A stretch of DNA of 64,000 nucleotides from Paratissierella segnis (GCF_014385195.1 NZ_JACRTG010000016.1:124001-188000), one strand, 5' to 3'; shown: positions 1 through 9,577, counted from the first letter of the stretch. The notes: generated by a model from the letters alone, not told the origin. Numbers and translations are program-made.

Positions 1-99
1 TATGGATTATTCATTACTGATAGTAGGGAAGAAATGCTTGAGAAAAGAAATAAGAGGATACGCGTTAGACCTTATCTAGTTATACAGAAGTTGGGATAA
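1..99 (+). CDS. 3' end of an unidentified gene (partial)
   Basis: An open frame enters from the left edge and encodes 32 residues ending in RPYLVIQKLG before TAA at 97-99. It is too short to assign to a family, and I do not recognise it. It is followed at 134 by another small gene on the same strand. Confidence 0.45.
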   Translation, partial: YGLFITDSREEMLEKRNKRIRVRPYLVIQKLG

Positions 100-133
100 A
101 ATTATGTAGAAAAGGAAAGTGAGGGGAGTAGAT

Positions 134-484
134 ATGAATAAGTGGGAAAATGTAACTGATTGTTTTTCGGAGAATGACAGACATTATAAGAATACTTATC
201 TGGAAATCAGTGAAGTATATGATGACGAGGTCGAAGTGAGTTTATTCTCTTCTAAAGAGGACCCATATGAAATATATTTTTCATATGGCATATTTTATGG
301 CATTATTTATGCCGATGAGGAAAATGCTGTTGCGAAATGTGAAGAAGTAAAAAAAGAACTTGAAAAGGAATATCATAATCATAAGGAACCAACAAATGAA
401 TTTATAAATGCATTTGCTAGGAAACACGAGGTGTGTATGCCTAATGATATCCTATTTGATGCATCATCTTTATTTGATTTCTAA
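134..484 (+). CDS. small acidic hypothetical protein (116 aa)
   Basis: I chose the ATG at 134 because AGGGGAG (122-128) sits 5 nt upstream; the frame extends to a GTG at 119, but that start would overlap this ribosome site. The protein is acidic and soluble, with no signal peptide or membrane segment. It has an aromatic-rich centre (residues about 40-65, YEIYFSYGIFYGIIYADEE) and a Lys/Glu helix after it. The pattern resembles small immunity or cargo proteins of accessory islands, but I recognise no family. Confidence 0.6.
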   Translation: MNKWENVTDCFSENDRHYKNTYLEISEVYDDEVEVSLFSSKEDPYEIYFSYGIFYGIIYADEENAVAKCEEVKKELEKEYHNHKEPTNEFINAFARKHEVCMPNDILFDASSLFDF

Positions 485-803
485 ATGAAATAAGACAGGG
501 GGCTGTGACAATGTCTTAGAATCAACTTCATATCATAGGGACGTTAGTATTGATGTCAAAAATGGAGAAAATAGATAGGCGAAAACTAAAAAAATGTCGC
601 ACCGCAGAGATGTATCAAAAGCAGGGATTTTTAGACTACTTCTAATTGTTTAGACTGGGGAATGGATCGAGGTAAAATTGAATGAAGAGGTTGGATATTG
701 AAATATTAACTGAAATTATCATACATGAGATTAAGTATGCATTGGATAATTAATTTGTCTCACGGTTATCTTCAATACAAATCTAATATCGAAAGTAGAA
801 ATT

Positions 804-902
804 ATGAAAATAACTGTTTTTGGAGCAAAAGGACGAACAGGAAAAGAAATTGTTAAACAAGAACTGGTTCGGGATATGATATTATTAATCGCTTACTGTT
901 AA
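804..902 (+). pseudogene. N-terminal remnant of an NAD(P)-binding oxidoreductase
   Basis: The ATG at 804 opens MKITVFGAKGRTGKEIVKQ, the Rossmann beta-alpha-beta start with the glycine-rich GAKGRTG loop of NAD(P)H-binding (NmrA-like) reductases. The match ends after about 20 residues and the frame stops at 900-902. The rest of the 200-aa domain is missing downstream. The surrounding 485-1080 stretch has no other gene I can support and looks like decayed sequence. Confidence 0.6.
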
Positions 903-1082
903 GGATCAGAAAGATTTTCTTAATGACATTGAAAAAATTCAACAATCTTGTTTGTTGGCTTTCTTAATGGATAGACAAGTAAGAACTGAAAGCATGGTCA
1001 ATTTCTTTTAAAGTATAAGAAATATTAGGGCGCAGGTTTTTTTATAGTTAATAGAATTTGTGTTGATAGAAAGGGTGGTAAT

Positions 1083-1972
1083 ATTAATCTGGAATATTTA
1101 CGTAAATTTATTGTTTTAGCAAAATATTTGAATTTTACTATTGCAGCTGAGATACTTTATATTACACAACCTGTGTTAAGTAGACATATAAAAGTTCTTG
1201 AAAATGAAATTGGAGTTAAGATTTTTATGAGAACAAGGCAGTCTGTGTGAAATTAACTGAAGAGGGGAGATATTTCATAGAGTTAGCGAATAATATAGTC
1301 AAAGCTTATGATGAAGCTCTAGATAAAATGAGGATTTTCAGAAATGGCTTTTCTGATGATCTTAAGATTGGCATACTTTATTATGCCATTAATCAATATC
1401 TTACACCTGTTCTTGATAAGTTTAAAATAACGTATCCAAATATTAATATTAGCATATTTCCTTCATACCCTATACCAGTTATTGAAAATCTACTAAATGG
1501 ACTGTGTGATGTAGGAATGATACTTAATACGAGGTTCAAGGGGCATGAGAGATTTGAGTTTCAAACAATAAGGCGCGAATTCCTATTTGTGGCAATGAGA
1601 TATGACCATCATTTAAATAAGATGGAAGGAGTTCAACTTAAAGATATATTTGAAGAAACTTTTATTGATATTGATGATTTTTTCTTTAATAGTTATTCGC
1701 ATTATATTTACCTATTGTTTCATAAGTATAATTTACATATCAAAAAATCAATTTTAACAAATAATCTTGAATCTGCAATTTTAGCTGCTCAATCAGGAGA
1801 GGGTATAATAATTTTACCATCACAATTGGTAGATGTACATTTTTCTAATATTGTTTATTTACCTATCATGGATGAAGCTTGTTACATTGATATGTCTATT
1901 GCTTATAAACCTGAAAATGAGAATACTGCAATATATCCATTTATAGATTTATGTGTAAAAACATTTTCTTAA
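1083..1972 (+). pseudogene. LysR-family transcriptional regulator, frameshifted and without a normal start codon
   Basis: Reading from 1083 gives a canonical LysR winged helix-turn-helix (AAEILYITQPVLSRHIKVLE) that ends at RTRQSV. The frame then stops at TGA 1248-1250. The remaining protein (KLTEEGRYFIELANNIV onward, with the periplasmic-binding-like effector domain, to 1972) continues in another frame. Removing two bases from the GTGTG run near 1245 restores a single frame. The start position, 6 nt after AGGGTGG, reads ATT, consistent with a mutated ATG. Family length (about 295 aa) fits if repaired. The downstream GcvT-like gene on the opposite strand is also broken. Confidence 0.82.
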
Positions 1973-2114
1973 TATTAAGAATCTATTCTATAAAGTTAAA
2001 GCCTACCGAGCGTAAATATAGTTCGATAGGCTTTAAAAATATTTCTTGATTTTTGATTAAGATATTAATGGTTCAATAGAATGCCTTATTTTTACATTTG
2101 CACTTTGCCACATT

Positions 2115-2839
2115 CTATTTAAAACCATAAGGGATTTTACTAGTATCGACTTGTTCATTACGGTCGGTATCAATATATGGATATCTTGAAACATTAGTCT
2201 TGATTTTGATTTGGTCAGTACCCTGATTTCCCCAAAGAACATCAACTTCTGTTCCTAAATCAGAATATTTAGTTTCAATTGTAGCCATTGAGATCATTTT
2301 GCGATAATATGGACTAAACATTCTGCCAGAACTTATACCTATTATATCTCCATCTTTGTTAAGTATGGCATCGCTATGATACTCATTACTACCACGATTA
2401 TTTGAAAAATCTTCTCCCCATTCCATAGTGGTTACGGTTTTGTCTTTGTCAAATTGAGCTCTATATACACTTAAAACACTTTCGGAATTCCACTCCAACA
2501 TTACTACTGTATATTTCGACTCATCAACTGCCTTTTGCAAAGCTTCTTTACCGACAAAATTTTGATCAAAATTAATCCAATTACCCCAACCAACATCAAG
2601 TGGCGTTCTCAATTGTAATTCATGGTCTGCTGGCATGCTACCAACAAAATTAGGTAGTGTTAAATTTGTTAGATTAAGTCCCATATAGTATTCTATCATA
2701 CCCTCGCGATTAGCAAATGGAAAATGAACTGTAACTTGAGGGAAACCTGCCTCATGCCTCCTTCACTCTGTACATAGGTAAATACATTTGAGTCATAAGG
2801 AACATACGGTGTGTGTTTTAATAAAATTTTTTCTTGCAT
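2115..2839 (-). pseudogene. aminomethyltransferase (GcvT-like) family gene with large internal deletion
   Basis: The C-terminal 194 residues (2115-2699) have the look of the GcvT/aminomethyltransferase folate-binding family: LRTPLDVGWGNWINFDQNFVGKEAL, then a C-terminal barrel. A good start lies at 2839, with AGGAGG at 2848-2853, giving MQEKILLKHTPYVPYDSNVF. That frame stops after about 40 codons. The two parts are joined after loss of roughly 150-200 residues plus a frameshift. The folate-binding N-terminal half is therefore mostly absent and the product cannot be active. The family assignment rests on general motif resemblance. Confidence 0.65.
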
Positions 2840-3132
2840 ACTAAATTCCTCCTTTAAAATTAATGTTTATTTGTAATTTTGCATAGGGTATTTTGTGTGA
2901 GAATTCTTTATATTCAGTATATATCTATCTTTTCATAAAAGGAAATTCTGATTTTGCATAAATTATGCATATAATGCAAAAGGGATATGAAGTAAGTGTA
3001 AAAATAGCTGCTAATTAGTATGTCGATTTTTATTATACAGTTAATAAAATGTGTTATATAATTATAATGTGATAATCGTATTAGTAGATAACTGCGAATG
3101 GAAGATTACTTATATTATTGGGGGTTCAGAAG

Positions 3133-4146
3133 ATGAACTTGAAGTTAGGGATTTCTGAAAATATTGGTATTAAAGCTGATGATATACTAGCTTCAATCGA
3201 ATATAGGATAATAGAATCTATAAAAGAATCTGGGTATGAAAGACAGCTTATAGAGTATAACTCCAATGGAGATACAGTCATTGCCTTTCTTTTAATTTCC
3301 GAAGTTTTTAATAATAATCCTGCAATACTAATAAATCACCAGCATAACAGTGAGCGTCATTTAGGGAAAAGTGAGGTATGTGGAATAGCTGGTAACCCCT
3401 TGTAGGCTTTTGGGCTAGAATTAGCGAGAAAGGGATTTGTTGTTTTAGCATCTGACTCGATATGCTTTGAAGAAAGACGGAAAAATGCACGGGGGATAGT
3501 ACCTCTACTAGGAGATGAGGATTTTTTCAACATTTAAATGAAATGTGTTACCTTTTTTAAATAGTGATAATCTGATGAAAAAAGTACTACTTGACGCTAT
3601 GATTGGAATAACTTTATTGTCTAAACTTACTTTTACTGATAATAAAAGAATTGGCACACTGGGGCATTCTTATGATGGAAATACTGTGTTATTCCTGTCT
3701 GTATTAGATGAATGGATTTATTTTAGCTGTGCAAGTGGAAGTGCATGTACCTATAAGAACCGAATGCTAAATGATGTAGGTATAGAACTGGCAAGTGTGA
3801 TTCCGTGTTTCAACAAAAGCTATGATATATTTGATTTAGTACGTTGTATTGCTCCAAGACCGCTATTGATTGTCTCTGCGATGAAGACAAATACTCGAGG
3901 GATGCAGACTTTATTGTTGAACAAGCTCGTCCATCATATGCAAAATATGGGACTGAGAATAAATTATGTCATAAGAGATATAGTGGTGGTCATGAACTGA
4001 CAAAAGAGAGAGGTTTGATTACATTATCGAATGGTTGTGTATTAGTGCTGAATACATCGTATGATGAGCATTATTTGAAGATATTTTACTTACGCTCTCA
4101 TTATCGTACTTTCAAGGTATGTAGAAGTTGTATGCAAATTAGTTAG
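3133..4146 (+). pseudogene. alpha/beta hydrolase (dienelactone-hydrolase-like), multiply broken
   Basis: Fragments of one hydrolase lie in order across three frames. They are an N-terminal part from ATG 3133 ending at TAG 3403-3405, a continuation GLELARKGFVVLASDS, a nucleophile-elbow segment GTLGHSYDGN (3650s), the acid region DKYSRDADFIVEQA (3880s), and the histidine region SGGHELTKE (3990s). Serine, aspartate and histidine positions of the triad are all recognisable. At least one premature stop and two frameshifts separate them. Two open fragments (3545-4000 and 3844-4146) are pieces of the same dead gene. Confidence 0.75.
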
Positions 4147-4270
4147 GATTTAGCTGAAAACCAAAGATGATTTATAAATAAATATTCTATAGAGTTTTTA
4201 TCAAGAATAATAAAAATAAGCTAGGTAAAAAATTATATAATAAAAATATAGGACTTAGGAGTGATTATCA

Positions 4271-4522
4271 ATGAGAAGTGCCAAAGAAAACAATTTTCCG
4301 TATAAAATGAGTACTATTTGTTATTTTGAGGTAGATAAGGATGGTAATGTATCACAAATTCCACATAAAAACAAATCAGATCGAGCAAGGCTTCTAGAAG
4401 TTTATCAAAGAGCTATAGATAAAACCATAACGTTATATGCGGTATGGCCAGGTAATTGGAGTAGTGATTTGTTTATAATTGATGATCTTGATGCCTTTGC
4501 GAAGGAATTTGATTTGTTTTAA
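4271..4522 (+). CDS. small hypothetical protein (83 aa)
   Basis: The ATG at 4271 follows TTAGGAGTGATTATCA, a good ribosome site. The protein has a short antiparallel-looking core (MSTICYFEVDKDGNVSQIP), a charged helix, then YAVWPGNWSSDLFIIDDLDAFAKEF. I do not recognise the family. It stands alone between the dead hydrolase and repeat copy A. Confidence 0.6.
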   Translation: MRSAKENNFPYKMSTICYFEVDKDGNVSQIPHKNKSDRARLLEVYQRAIDKTITLYAVWPGNWSSDLFIIDDLDAFAKEFDLF

Positions 4523-4620
4523 GAATTATTTATATTTTGTTTTCTCGAACTGTTAGTGCAAAGATGTTAGTTATTGCAGTGTTTAGAATATGTTCTTAAT
4601 GTGAAATTATAACTTTCTCT

Positions 4621-4757
4621 GCGACATCTTTATTGTCACCCCAAGGCATGTTGAGGTAGTCGTTAAGCTTCAAAAGCGATAGAATGTAGTAATATCAATA
4701 ATTTAAGCCATTGAGTGTGTAGATGACCTTTGATGGATTTATGTCTTTGGAACATGG
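4621..4757 (+). repeat. dispersed repeat family 1, copy A
   Basis: It contains GACATCTTTATTGTCA followed by a degenerate CAAGGCATGTTGAGG. After 25 bp comes a block (about 4691-4757) that matches copy D at 19113-19180, including TAATATCAATAA and AAGCCATTGA. Copies B and C share only the first part. I cannot tell its origin; it may be the end of a decayed mobile element. Confidence 0.6.
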
Positions 4758-4845
4758 TACTAATTTATATATTGATAATTGAACATAAGTTCGATATAAT
4801 ATATGCAACAGTTTATTTCAATTTATAAGTTGGGAGGGAGCATGT

Positions 4846-4938
4846 TTGGATACAAATCAAAAAGGTGAAATTCTTATATATCAAACTGAAAAGGGAGAGA
4901 CTAAGACTGACGTACAAATGAAGGCGATGCCTAGTTAA
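4846..4938 (+). pseudogene. RhuM-family protein, N-terminal stub
   Basis: TTG at 4846 follows GGGAGGG (4832-4838) and opens LDTNQKGEILIYQTEKGETK, the usual start of RhuM-family virulence/toxin-like proteins; compare the intact copy at 8564. The similarity ends after about 25 residues, where IS110-derived sequence begins on the other strand, and the frame stops at 4936-4938. The gene was probably cut by that insertion and later shortened. Confidence 0.7.
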
Positions 4939-5072
4939 ATATTGGAGCGCAAGAAACTGCGATCCACGCCAAGGTTTAGAAGTAATTTTGCCACAACGAG
5001 CAAAGTCGGCAATGACATATGCATCAAGAGGATCAGTTTTATCCATGTCTATGAAAGTCTCAAACGAAATAT
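4915..5072 (-). mobile_element. IS110-family transposase fragment
   Basis: Read on the minus strand, about 50 residues match the IS110 DEDD-domain region: MDKTDPLDAYVIADFARCGK followed by a segment ending LTRHRLHL. KTDxxDA is the hallmark acidic motif. Sequence before and after has no transposase similarity, and neither terminal structure nor the C-terminal serine domain is present. It abuts the RhuM stub and is inert. Confidence 0.75.
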
Positions 5073-5124
5073 AGACTTATACCACGAGTTTACTAAATAG
5101 GAATTTAGAAGGAGGATTGAGGCT

Positions 5125-5448
5125 TTGCAAGAGCAGAGATTTACAAAAAGGGACTGGACGCTTTTCAGAAATAAAATCGCTGATTGGCAGGAATCATATA
5201 TGGATAGGCTTAATAAGGAATATATAGAATTATTAAGTGAAGATGCTAATCCATCAGAAAAGTTTTGGAGCCTGGACAAGAGAATAAAGGAAGATAGGAA
5301 GAAAACTGGCGTTCAGTTGGAAATGAGCCGATCAAAACTTATTTATAACATTATTTCCCTTATAAATGATGGCGCGATTAGCTTTGAAGATCTCAAAGAG
5401 TTCAGTGATGAGTTGAAGGAAACGGTAAGTGCTTTTATTGATAGATAG
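5125..5448 (+). CDS. conserved small hypothetical protein (107 aa)
   Basis: TTG at 5125 is preceded by AAGGAGG (5110-5116). The protein is almost all helix and highly charged (FTKRDWTLFRNKIADWQESY ... LNKEYIELL ... LIYNIISLINDGAISFEDLKEFSDELKETV), with no membrane segment or signal. I recall close relatives across clostridia, often labelled multidrug transporter. That label has no support here because there is no hydrophobic helix. The motif TTTACTAAATAGGAATTT lies just upstream (5089-5106) and recurs before other genes in the window. Confidence 0.7.
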   Translation: MQEQRFTKRDWTLFRNKIADWQESYMDRLNKEYIELLSEDANPSEKFWSLDKRIKEDRKKTGVQLEMSRSKLIYNIISLINDGAISFEDLKEFSDELKETVSAFIDR

Positions 5449-5741
5449 TTTAAAGTATATTGAGTTTTGAATTGTAATTCAGATAGAAATATAAACGGAA
5501 TAGTTCTCAAATGAGAATAAATATTGTGTTTGTGAATTTATATGAGATGGTATTTTACATACAATGAAAATTAACAAGAAAATTAATTTTAAAGGGCTTT
5601 CACAATGAAGACAGATTGTAAAACAAAATATTTTTGCATATTGCATATAAACTTGACACGAACTTTGCTGATATTGTTGTTCATAAGCAGAGCCTTCAGA
5701 GGTTCTCTCATCTAATAATATAGAAAAGAGGTACATAGAGC

Positions 5742-6734
5742 ATGAGTGAATATAAACCAACGTTTCATATGACGGACAAAATAACAAATTTGGTTGCCTC
5801 GATCAGCGAGCAGGTTGGACGTATTACGGTGCTTTCCCACGGCAATCTGAATCCGCATCTGCGGAAGGAAAACAGAATCAGGACAATTCACTCGTCCCTT
5901 GCTATAGAGCATAACTCTTTGTCTCTGGAGCAGGTGACGGCGATACTTAATGGCAAGAGAATACTTGGCAATCCGAATGAAATCAAGGAAGTTAAGAATG
6001 CCTATGAGGCCTATGAGATGATGCTTGAGCTTAATCCGGCGTCGGTAAAGGATCTGCTGATGGCTCATAAAATGATGATGAACGGTCTGATCCCGGAAAG
6101 TGGCAGGTTTCGCTCAGGTGGAGTAGGCGTGTTTGACGGCGATGTTGTTGTCCACATGGCTCCTCCGGCAGAGCTTGTGCCGGGGCAGATTCAGGATTTA
6201 TTTGACTGGTATAAGGCATCAGAAATGCATCCATTGATCAAGAGTGCAGTCTTTCATTATGAATTTGAATTTATTCATCCTTTTGCTGACGGAAATGGGC
6301 GCATGGGAAGAATGTGGCACAGCTTGCTTCTGGGTAAGTGGAATAAGCTTTTCTACTGGCTGCCAATAGAGGAACTTATTCGCTCGCGGCAGCAGGAATA
6401 TTATGACGCGCTCGGAAAATCTGATAAGGTTGCTGATAGCTGCACCTTTGTGGAACTCATGTTGGAAATCATTCTGGATACCCTAAAAAAAACATCTGTC
6501 GTTGGAAGTACGGATGATCCCGCTGAGGATGCTTTACCTGAACCTATTAAAAAGCTCCTGAATGTACTCGGAGATAAGAAACTGGCGGCTGCTGAGATCA
6601 TGGAACAGCTCGGCCTTTCCCATAGGCCAACATTCCGTAAGAATTATTTGAATCCAGCACTTAAACTTGGACTGATTGAAATGACGATACCTGACAAGCC
6701 GAACAGCCGGAATCAAAAGTACAGAAAAAAATAA
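5742..6734 (+). CDS. Fic-family AMP-transferase-like protein
   Basis: A 330-aa protein. The Fic core motif HPFADGNGRMGR is complete at residues 179-190; His179 is the catalytic base, and the following D/N/G/R residues bind the nucleotide phosphates. An N-terminal SSLAIEHN (51-58) matches the class II autoinhibitory motif (S/T-x3-E-G/N), with His in place of Gly after Glu56. A winged-helix-like C-terminus follows (LAAAEIMEQLGLSHRPTFRK). By family it would transfer AMP to a target protein. Base composition is more GC-rich than its neighbours, which suggests recent acquisition. An 8-bp inverted repeat (6735-6742/6773-6780) lies just downstream. Confidence 0.9.
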   Translation: MSEYKPTFHMTDKITNLVASISEQVGRITVLSHGNLNPHLRKENRIRTIHSSLAIEHNSLSLEQVTAILNGKRILGNPNEIKEVKNAYEAYEMMLELNPASVKDLLMAHKMMMNGLIPESGRFRSGGVGVFDGDVVVHMAPPAELVPGQIQDLFDWYKASEMHPLIKSAVFHYEFEFIHPFADGNGRMGRMWHSLLLGKWNKLFYWLPIEELIRSRQQEYYDALGKSDKVADSCTFVELMLEIILDTLKKTSVVGSTDDPAEDALPEPIKKLLNVLGDKKLAAAEIMEQLGLSHRPTFRKNYLNPALKLGLIEMTIPDKPNSRNQKYRKK

Positions 6735-6820
6735 CTTGGTCGCTCACCGCTCAAGAAAAACGATTAAGATACCGACCAAGATAGCTTCGGAGGGAATATC
6801 CGATATGAGGGCTGGGATAA

Positions 6821-6996
6821 TGGCAATCCGGGCTTGTTAAAGAATATATCTCAAATTTAATGATATTAGAAAAGGAAGAGAAAGAATTCTTGAAGAGATT
6901 TTATAATGGCGAGTATATTCCAGAATTTTTGTTTAAGGATAAGGAATTCTAGGTCGTATTAAAAACCACCCAATGGCTTTGTGGAAAACTAGATAA
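6821..6996 (+). pseudogene. C-terminal remnant, probably of an AbiEii/DUF1814-type nucleotidyltransferase toxin
   Basis: About 55 residues are legible: LEKEEKEFLKRFYNGEYIPE followed by FLFKDKE, then after a single-base deletion near 6946 ILGRIKNHPMALWKTR and a stop. This tail resembles the C-terminus I associate with AbiEii-type nucleotidyltransferase toxins. The family name is uncertain. No catalytic domain is present. Confidence 0.4.
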
Positions 6997-7019
6997 GTAA
7001 TAGGAGGGAGTAGAAGAAA

Positions 7020-8069
7020 ATGGAAAACAATATAAGGCCAATAAAAAATGAAATTACCCCAGTACGACTTCATTTAGAATTAAAAGATGACTATCTCACA
7101 GATTATCAGAGAAGAATGTTTAGAAGATACGGTGAATCTATTAGTGGTGATTCAATAACTAGGGATATTCTTATACCATCGGATATGCCACTTCACAATC
7201 TCCATTATGCAATTCAAAAATTATTTGGATGGAAAAATTCACACTTGCGTAGATTTTATTTGCCAGAGGATATATATAATAAATTAACAGAAAGGACTGT
7301 TAAGAGATGGTTAGATTTAGTAGGTATATTATTTCAACCGCCATCTGAAGCAGAAGAAGATGTTTTTTGGGATGATGACTATGAAAGAGGCAGTTTTAAA
7401 GTTTGGCTAAGAAAAAAATATACTGGTCCCTATATATATGGGGGAACTATGGAATATCCAGAAGTAGCAAGGCAAAATGTACAAGAACTATTAGATTATT
7501 ATAGTATGGTAGAAGTAAGAGAATCCTTTAGCGATTATTATAATCGAAAAGAAAAAGATGAAAATGCACAAATAAGAATAATAAAGGAGGCTCCATTAAT
7601 CGATTTAACCCTTGAAGAGATGAACTCATCCATTATAATTGAAGGTGGTACAGAAAGTCTGTTAGAACGATTAGAGGTTGATAAGCTTTTAGCAGCTCAA
7701 GATGAAGATATTAATTTGGATGAGCTATTTCCCGTAACTAAAGAACTTGTTTATAACTATGACTTTGGAGATAATTGGATAGTTAAGATAACTAAGTACA
7801 AAGGCTGTGAAGACCTACTTAATGATAATATGATTGATGAGTATGAACTTGAAGAAGCAGAAGATATAGTAATAAATAAACATAAACCAGTTTGCATTAA
7901 TAAGGAAGGTATATCTGTACTTGATGATGTTGGTGGATTAAGTGGGTTTGCTAATCTCTTAGGAACTATCTATGAGGGGGAAGATAAAGAGGAAGCATCT
8001 GGTGCTCGCGCGTGGGCAAAGAGCCTTGGCTGGAGTGCTACAAAAGTTTCAAATAAAATGATGTTGTAG
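7020..8069 (+). CDS. plasmid pRiA4b ORF-3-like family protein
   Basis: A 349-aa soluble protein with ATG at 7020 and AGGAGGGAG (about 7002-7010) upstream. It carries the two hallmarks of the pRiA4b ORF-3 family: an N-terminal section with MPLHNLHYAIQKLFGWKNSH and a C-terminal YNYDFGDNWIVKI followed by DDVGGLSGFANLL. Members are commonly carried on plasmids and accessory islands; their function is unknown. The central part is acidic and low in complexity. It is followed directly by a broken DUF6429 gene. Confidence 0.88.
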   Translation: MENNIRPIKNEITPVRLHLELKDDYLTDYQRRMFRRYGESISGDSITRDILIPSDMPLHNLHYAIQKLFGWKNSHLRRFYLPEDIYNKLTERTVKRWLDLVGILFQPPSEAEEDVFWDDDYERGSFKVWLRKKYTGPYIYGGTMEYPEVARQNVQELLDYYSMVEVRESFSDYYNRKEKDENAQIRIIKEAPLIDLTLEEMNSSIIIEGGTESLLERLEVDKLLAAQDEDINLDELFPVTKELVYNYDFGDNWIVKITKYKGCEDLLNDNMIDEYELEEAEDIVINKHKPVCINKEGISVLDDVGGLSGFANLLGTIYEGEDKEEASGARAWAKSLGWSATKVSNKMML

Positions 8070-8223
8070 CTATAAATTTGATATTATTAATGAGTTAGAT
8101 GAAGAGAATTATATTAGGCAGGGGAGTTATCGTTCTAAATTTGTCGCAATTACAGAAGATGGTATAAGGTTAGCATAAGATCTTCTAAATAAATATAATA
8201 TAAAGGACTGGGACGAAGTATAG
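8068..8223 (+). pseudogene. DUF6429-like C-terminal remnant
   Basis: After the preceding stop, the frame reads YKFDIINELDEENYIRQGSY, then FVAITEDGIRLA, TAA at 8176-8178, then DLLNKYNIKDWDEV and TAG. The winged-helix-like pattern (FDILNELDE ... GSYRSKxVxxTEEG) is what I recall for DUF6429 proteins. The N-terminus is missing, and the TAA is probably a mutated AAG codon. Confidence 0.5.
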
Positions 8224-8295
8224 AAATTTAATTTAATTGTAGTAAACAAAGCCCTCAAAATAATTTGTCTTTTAGTGGTTTTGTTCAAAATTTAT

Positions 8296-8372
8296 AAAAC
8301 AGATTCTCCACCAAGGGACTACTATCAATATACGACATCTTTATTGTCATCTCAAGACACGTTGAGGCGGTT
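8296..8372 (+). repeat. dispersed repeat family 1, copy B
   Basis: It carries CCACCAAGGG, then CGACATCTTTATTGTCATC and TCAAGACACGTTGAGG. The same order (CCGCCAAGGG, GACATCTTTATTGTCA, TCAAAACACGTTGA) is found in copy C at 15539. The repeat sits between two accessory genes. Confidence 0.6.
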
Positions 8373-8393
8373 GTTTCATTGTCCCACAAAAAA

Positions 8394-8501
8394 GTAGACA
8401 CACATATTAACATAAATGTAGAGTTTGGTGATGAGGAAGGGCAAATACCTATTGATAGGATAGTTAGAAAAGCAGAGGAATCAAATCTTACGAAAAGGTA
8501 A
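8394..8501 (+). pseudogene. 35-codon remnant of unknown gene
   Basis: The frame reads VDTHININVEFGDEEGQIPI and continues to a TAA at 8499-8501. It has no start codon or ribosome site of its own. The codon use looks protein-like, suggesting the C-terminus of a lost gene. I do not recognise it. Confidence 0.3.
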
Positions 8502-8563
8502 TATAATGGAAATTTTTCATTGAACCATGTATAATAAAGGAAAAGCGTATAAGGGGAATGGAT

Positions 8564-9577
8564 ATGAACTCTGAAATTATAATGTATCAAACAGATGATG
8601 GTTTGACAAAAATAGAAACTACTTTTGACGGTGATACAGTATGGCTATCTATTGATCAAATGGCAGAATTATTTCAGCGTGATAAAAGTGTAATTGGAAA
8701 ACATATAAGAAATATTTTTAAAGAAGGTGAACTCGAAAAAAATTCAGTGTGGGCAAAATTTGCCTACACTGCTTCTGATGGTAAGAGTTATCAAGTAGAC
8801 TTCTATAACTTAGATGTAATTATTTCTGTTGGTTATCGTGTAAAGTCCTTGCGAGGCACTCAATTTAGAATTTGGGCGAGCAATGTTTTAAAAGAATATA
8901 TGAAAAAAGGATTCGCCATGAATGATGAACTTCTAAAAAATAATGGCGGTGGAATTTATTTTGATGAGTTACTGGAGCGTATTCGAGATATTCGTTCATC
9001 AGAAAAAGTATTCTGGAGGAAAGTACTAGATATTTATGCCACAAGTGTTGATTATGACCCCAGAACAGAAGTATCTACTTTGTTTTTTAAAACAGTACAG
9101 AATAAAATGCATTGGGCAGCCCATTGGCATACTGCGGCAGAAAAGATTTATTACTCAGCAGATGCAGACAAGCCTTATATGGGAATGCTTAGCTTTAAAG
9201 GAGAACAACCTAGACAAGCAGATTCATTAGTAGCAAAAAACTATTGTACTAAAGAGGAGTTAGATGCATTAAACAGCATAGTTTCTGCTTATCTTGAATT
9301 TGCCATAATGCAAGCTCGTAGAAGAATACCCATGTATATGTCAGATTGGATTGAAACATTGGATGGATTTTTGAAATTGTCCAAGCATGAAATACTTACA
9401 CATGCAGGGAAAATTAGTGCTAAGACTGCTGAACTTAAGGCTAAGGAAGAGTATAAGAAATATAAGGAGTTACAATTAGGGGATATTTCTATGGCAGAAA
9501 AAGATTATATAAAGGCATTGGAAGATATGGAAATGAAGTTATTAGGTGAAGAAGAAAAAAACAAATATATATTATAG
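8564..9577 (+). CDS. RhuM-family protein (virulence/toxin-like, DUF4065-neighbour type)
   Basis: A 337-aa protein. ATG 8564 is favoured over ATG 8558 because AAGGGGA lies 6-12 nt ahead of the former and abuts the latter. RhuM-family features are seen in order: N-terminal MYQTDDGLTKIETTFDGDTV, a helix-turn-helix-like WLSIDQMAELFQRDKSVIGK, the YQVDFYNLDVIISVGYRVKS segment, FRIWASNVLKEYMKKGFAMN, and a helical C-terminus. RhuM proteins occur in pathogenicity and defence islands; the biochemical role is unresolved. The broken copy at 4846 shows that two rhuM genes once lay here. Confidence 0.9.
   Translation: MNSEIIMYQTDDGLTKIETTFDGDTVWLSIDQMAELFQRDKSVIGKHIRNIFKEGELEKNSVWAKFAYTASDGKSYQVDFYNLDVIISVGYRVKSLRGTQFRIWASNVLKEYMKKGFAMNDELLKNNGGGIYFDELLERIRDIRSSEKVFWRKVLDIYATSVDYDPRTEVSTLFFKTVQNKMHWAAHWHTAAEKIYYSADADKPYMGMLSFKGEQPRQADSLVAKNYCTKEELDALNSIVSAYLEFAIMQARRRIPMYMSDWIETLDGFLKLSKHEILTHAGKISAKTAELKAKEEYKKYKELQLGDISMAEKDYIKALEDMEMKLLGEEEKNKYIL

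Noticed and set aside
5712..6068. 118-codon minus-strand frame opposite the Fic gene
   Set aside because: No ribosome site; composition reflects the Fic codons.
6735..6780. CTTGGTCG / CGACCAAG inverted repeat after the Fic gene as an attachment site or terminator
   Set aside because: Arms are only 8 bp with a 30-nt loop and no T-run, and no matching copy was seen elsewhere.
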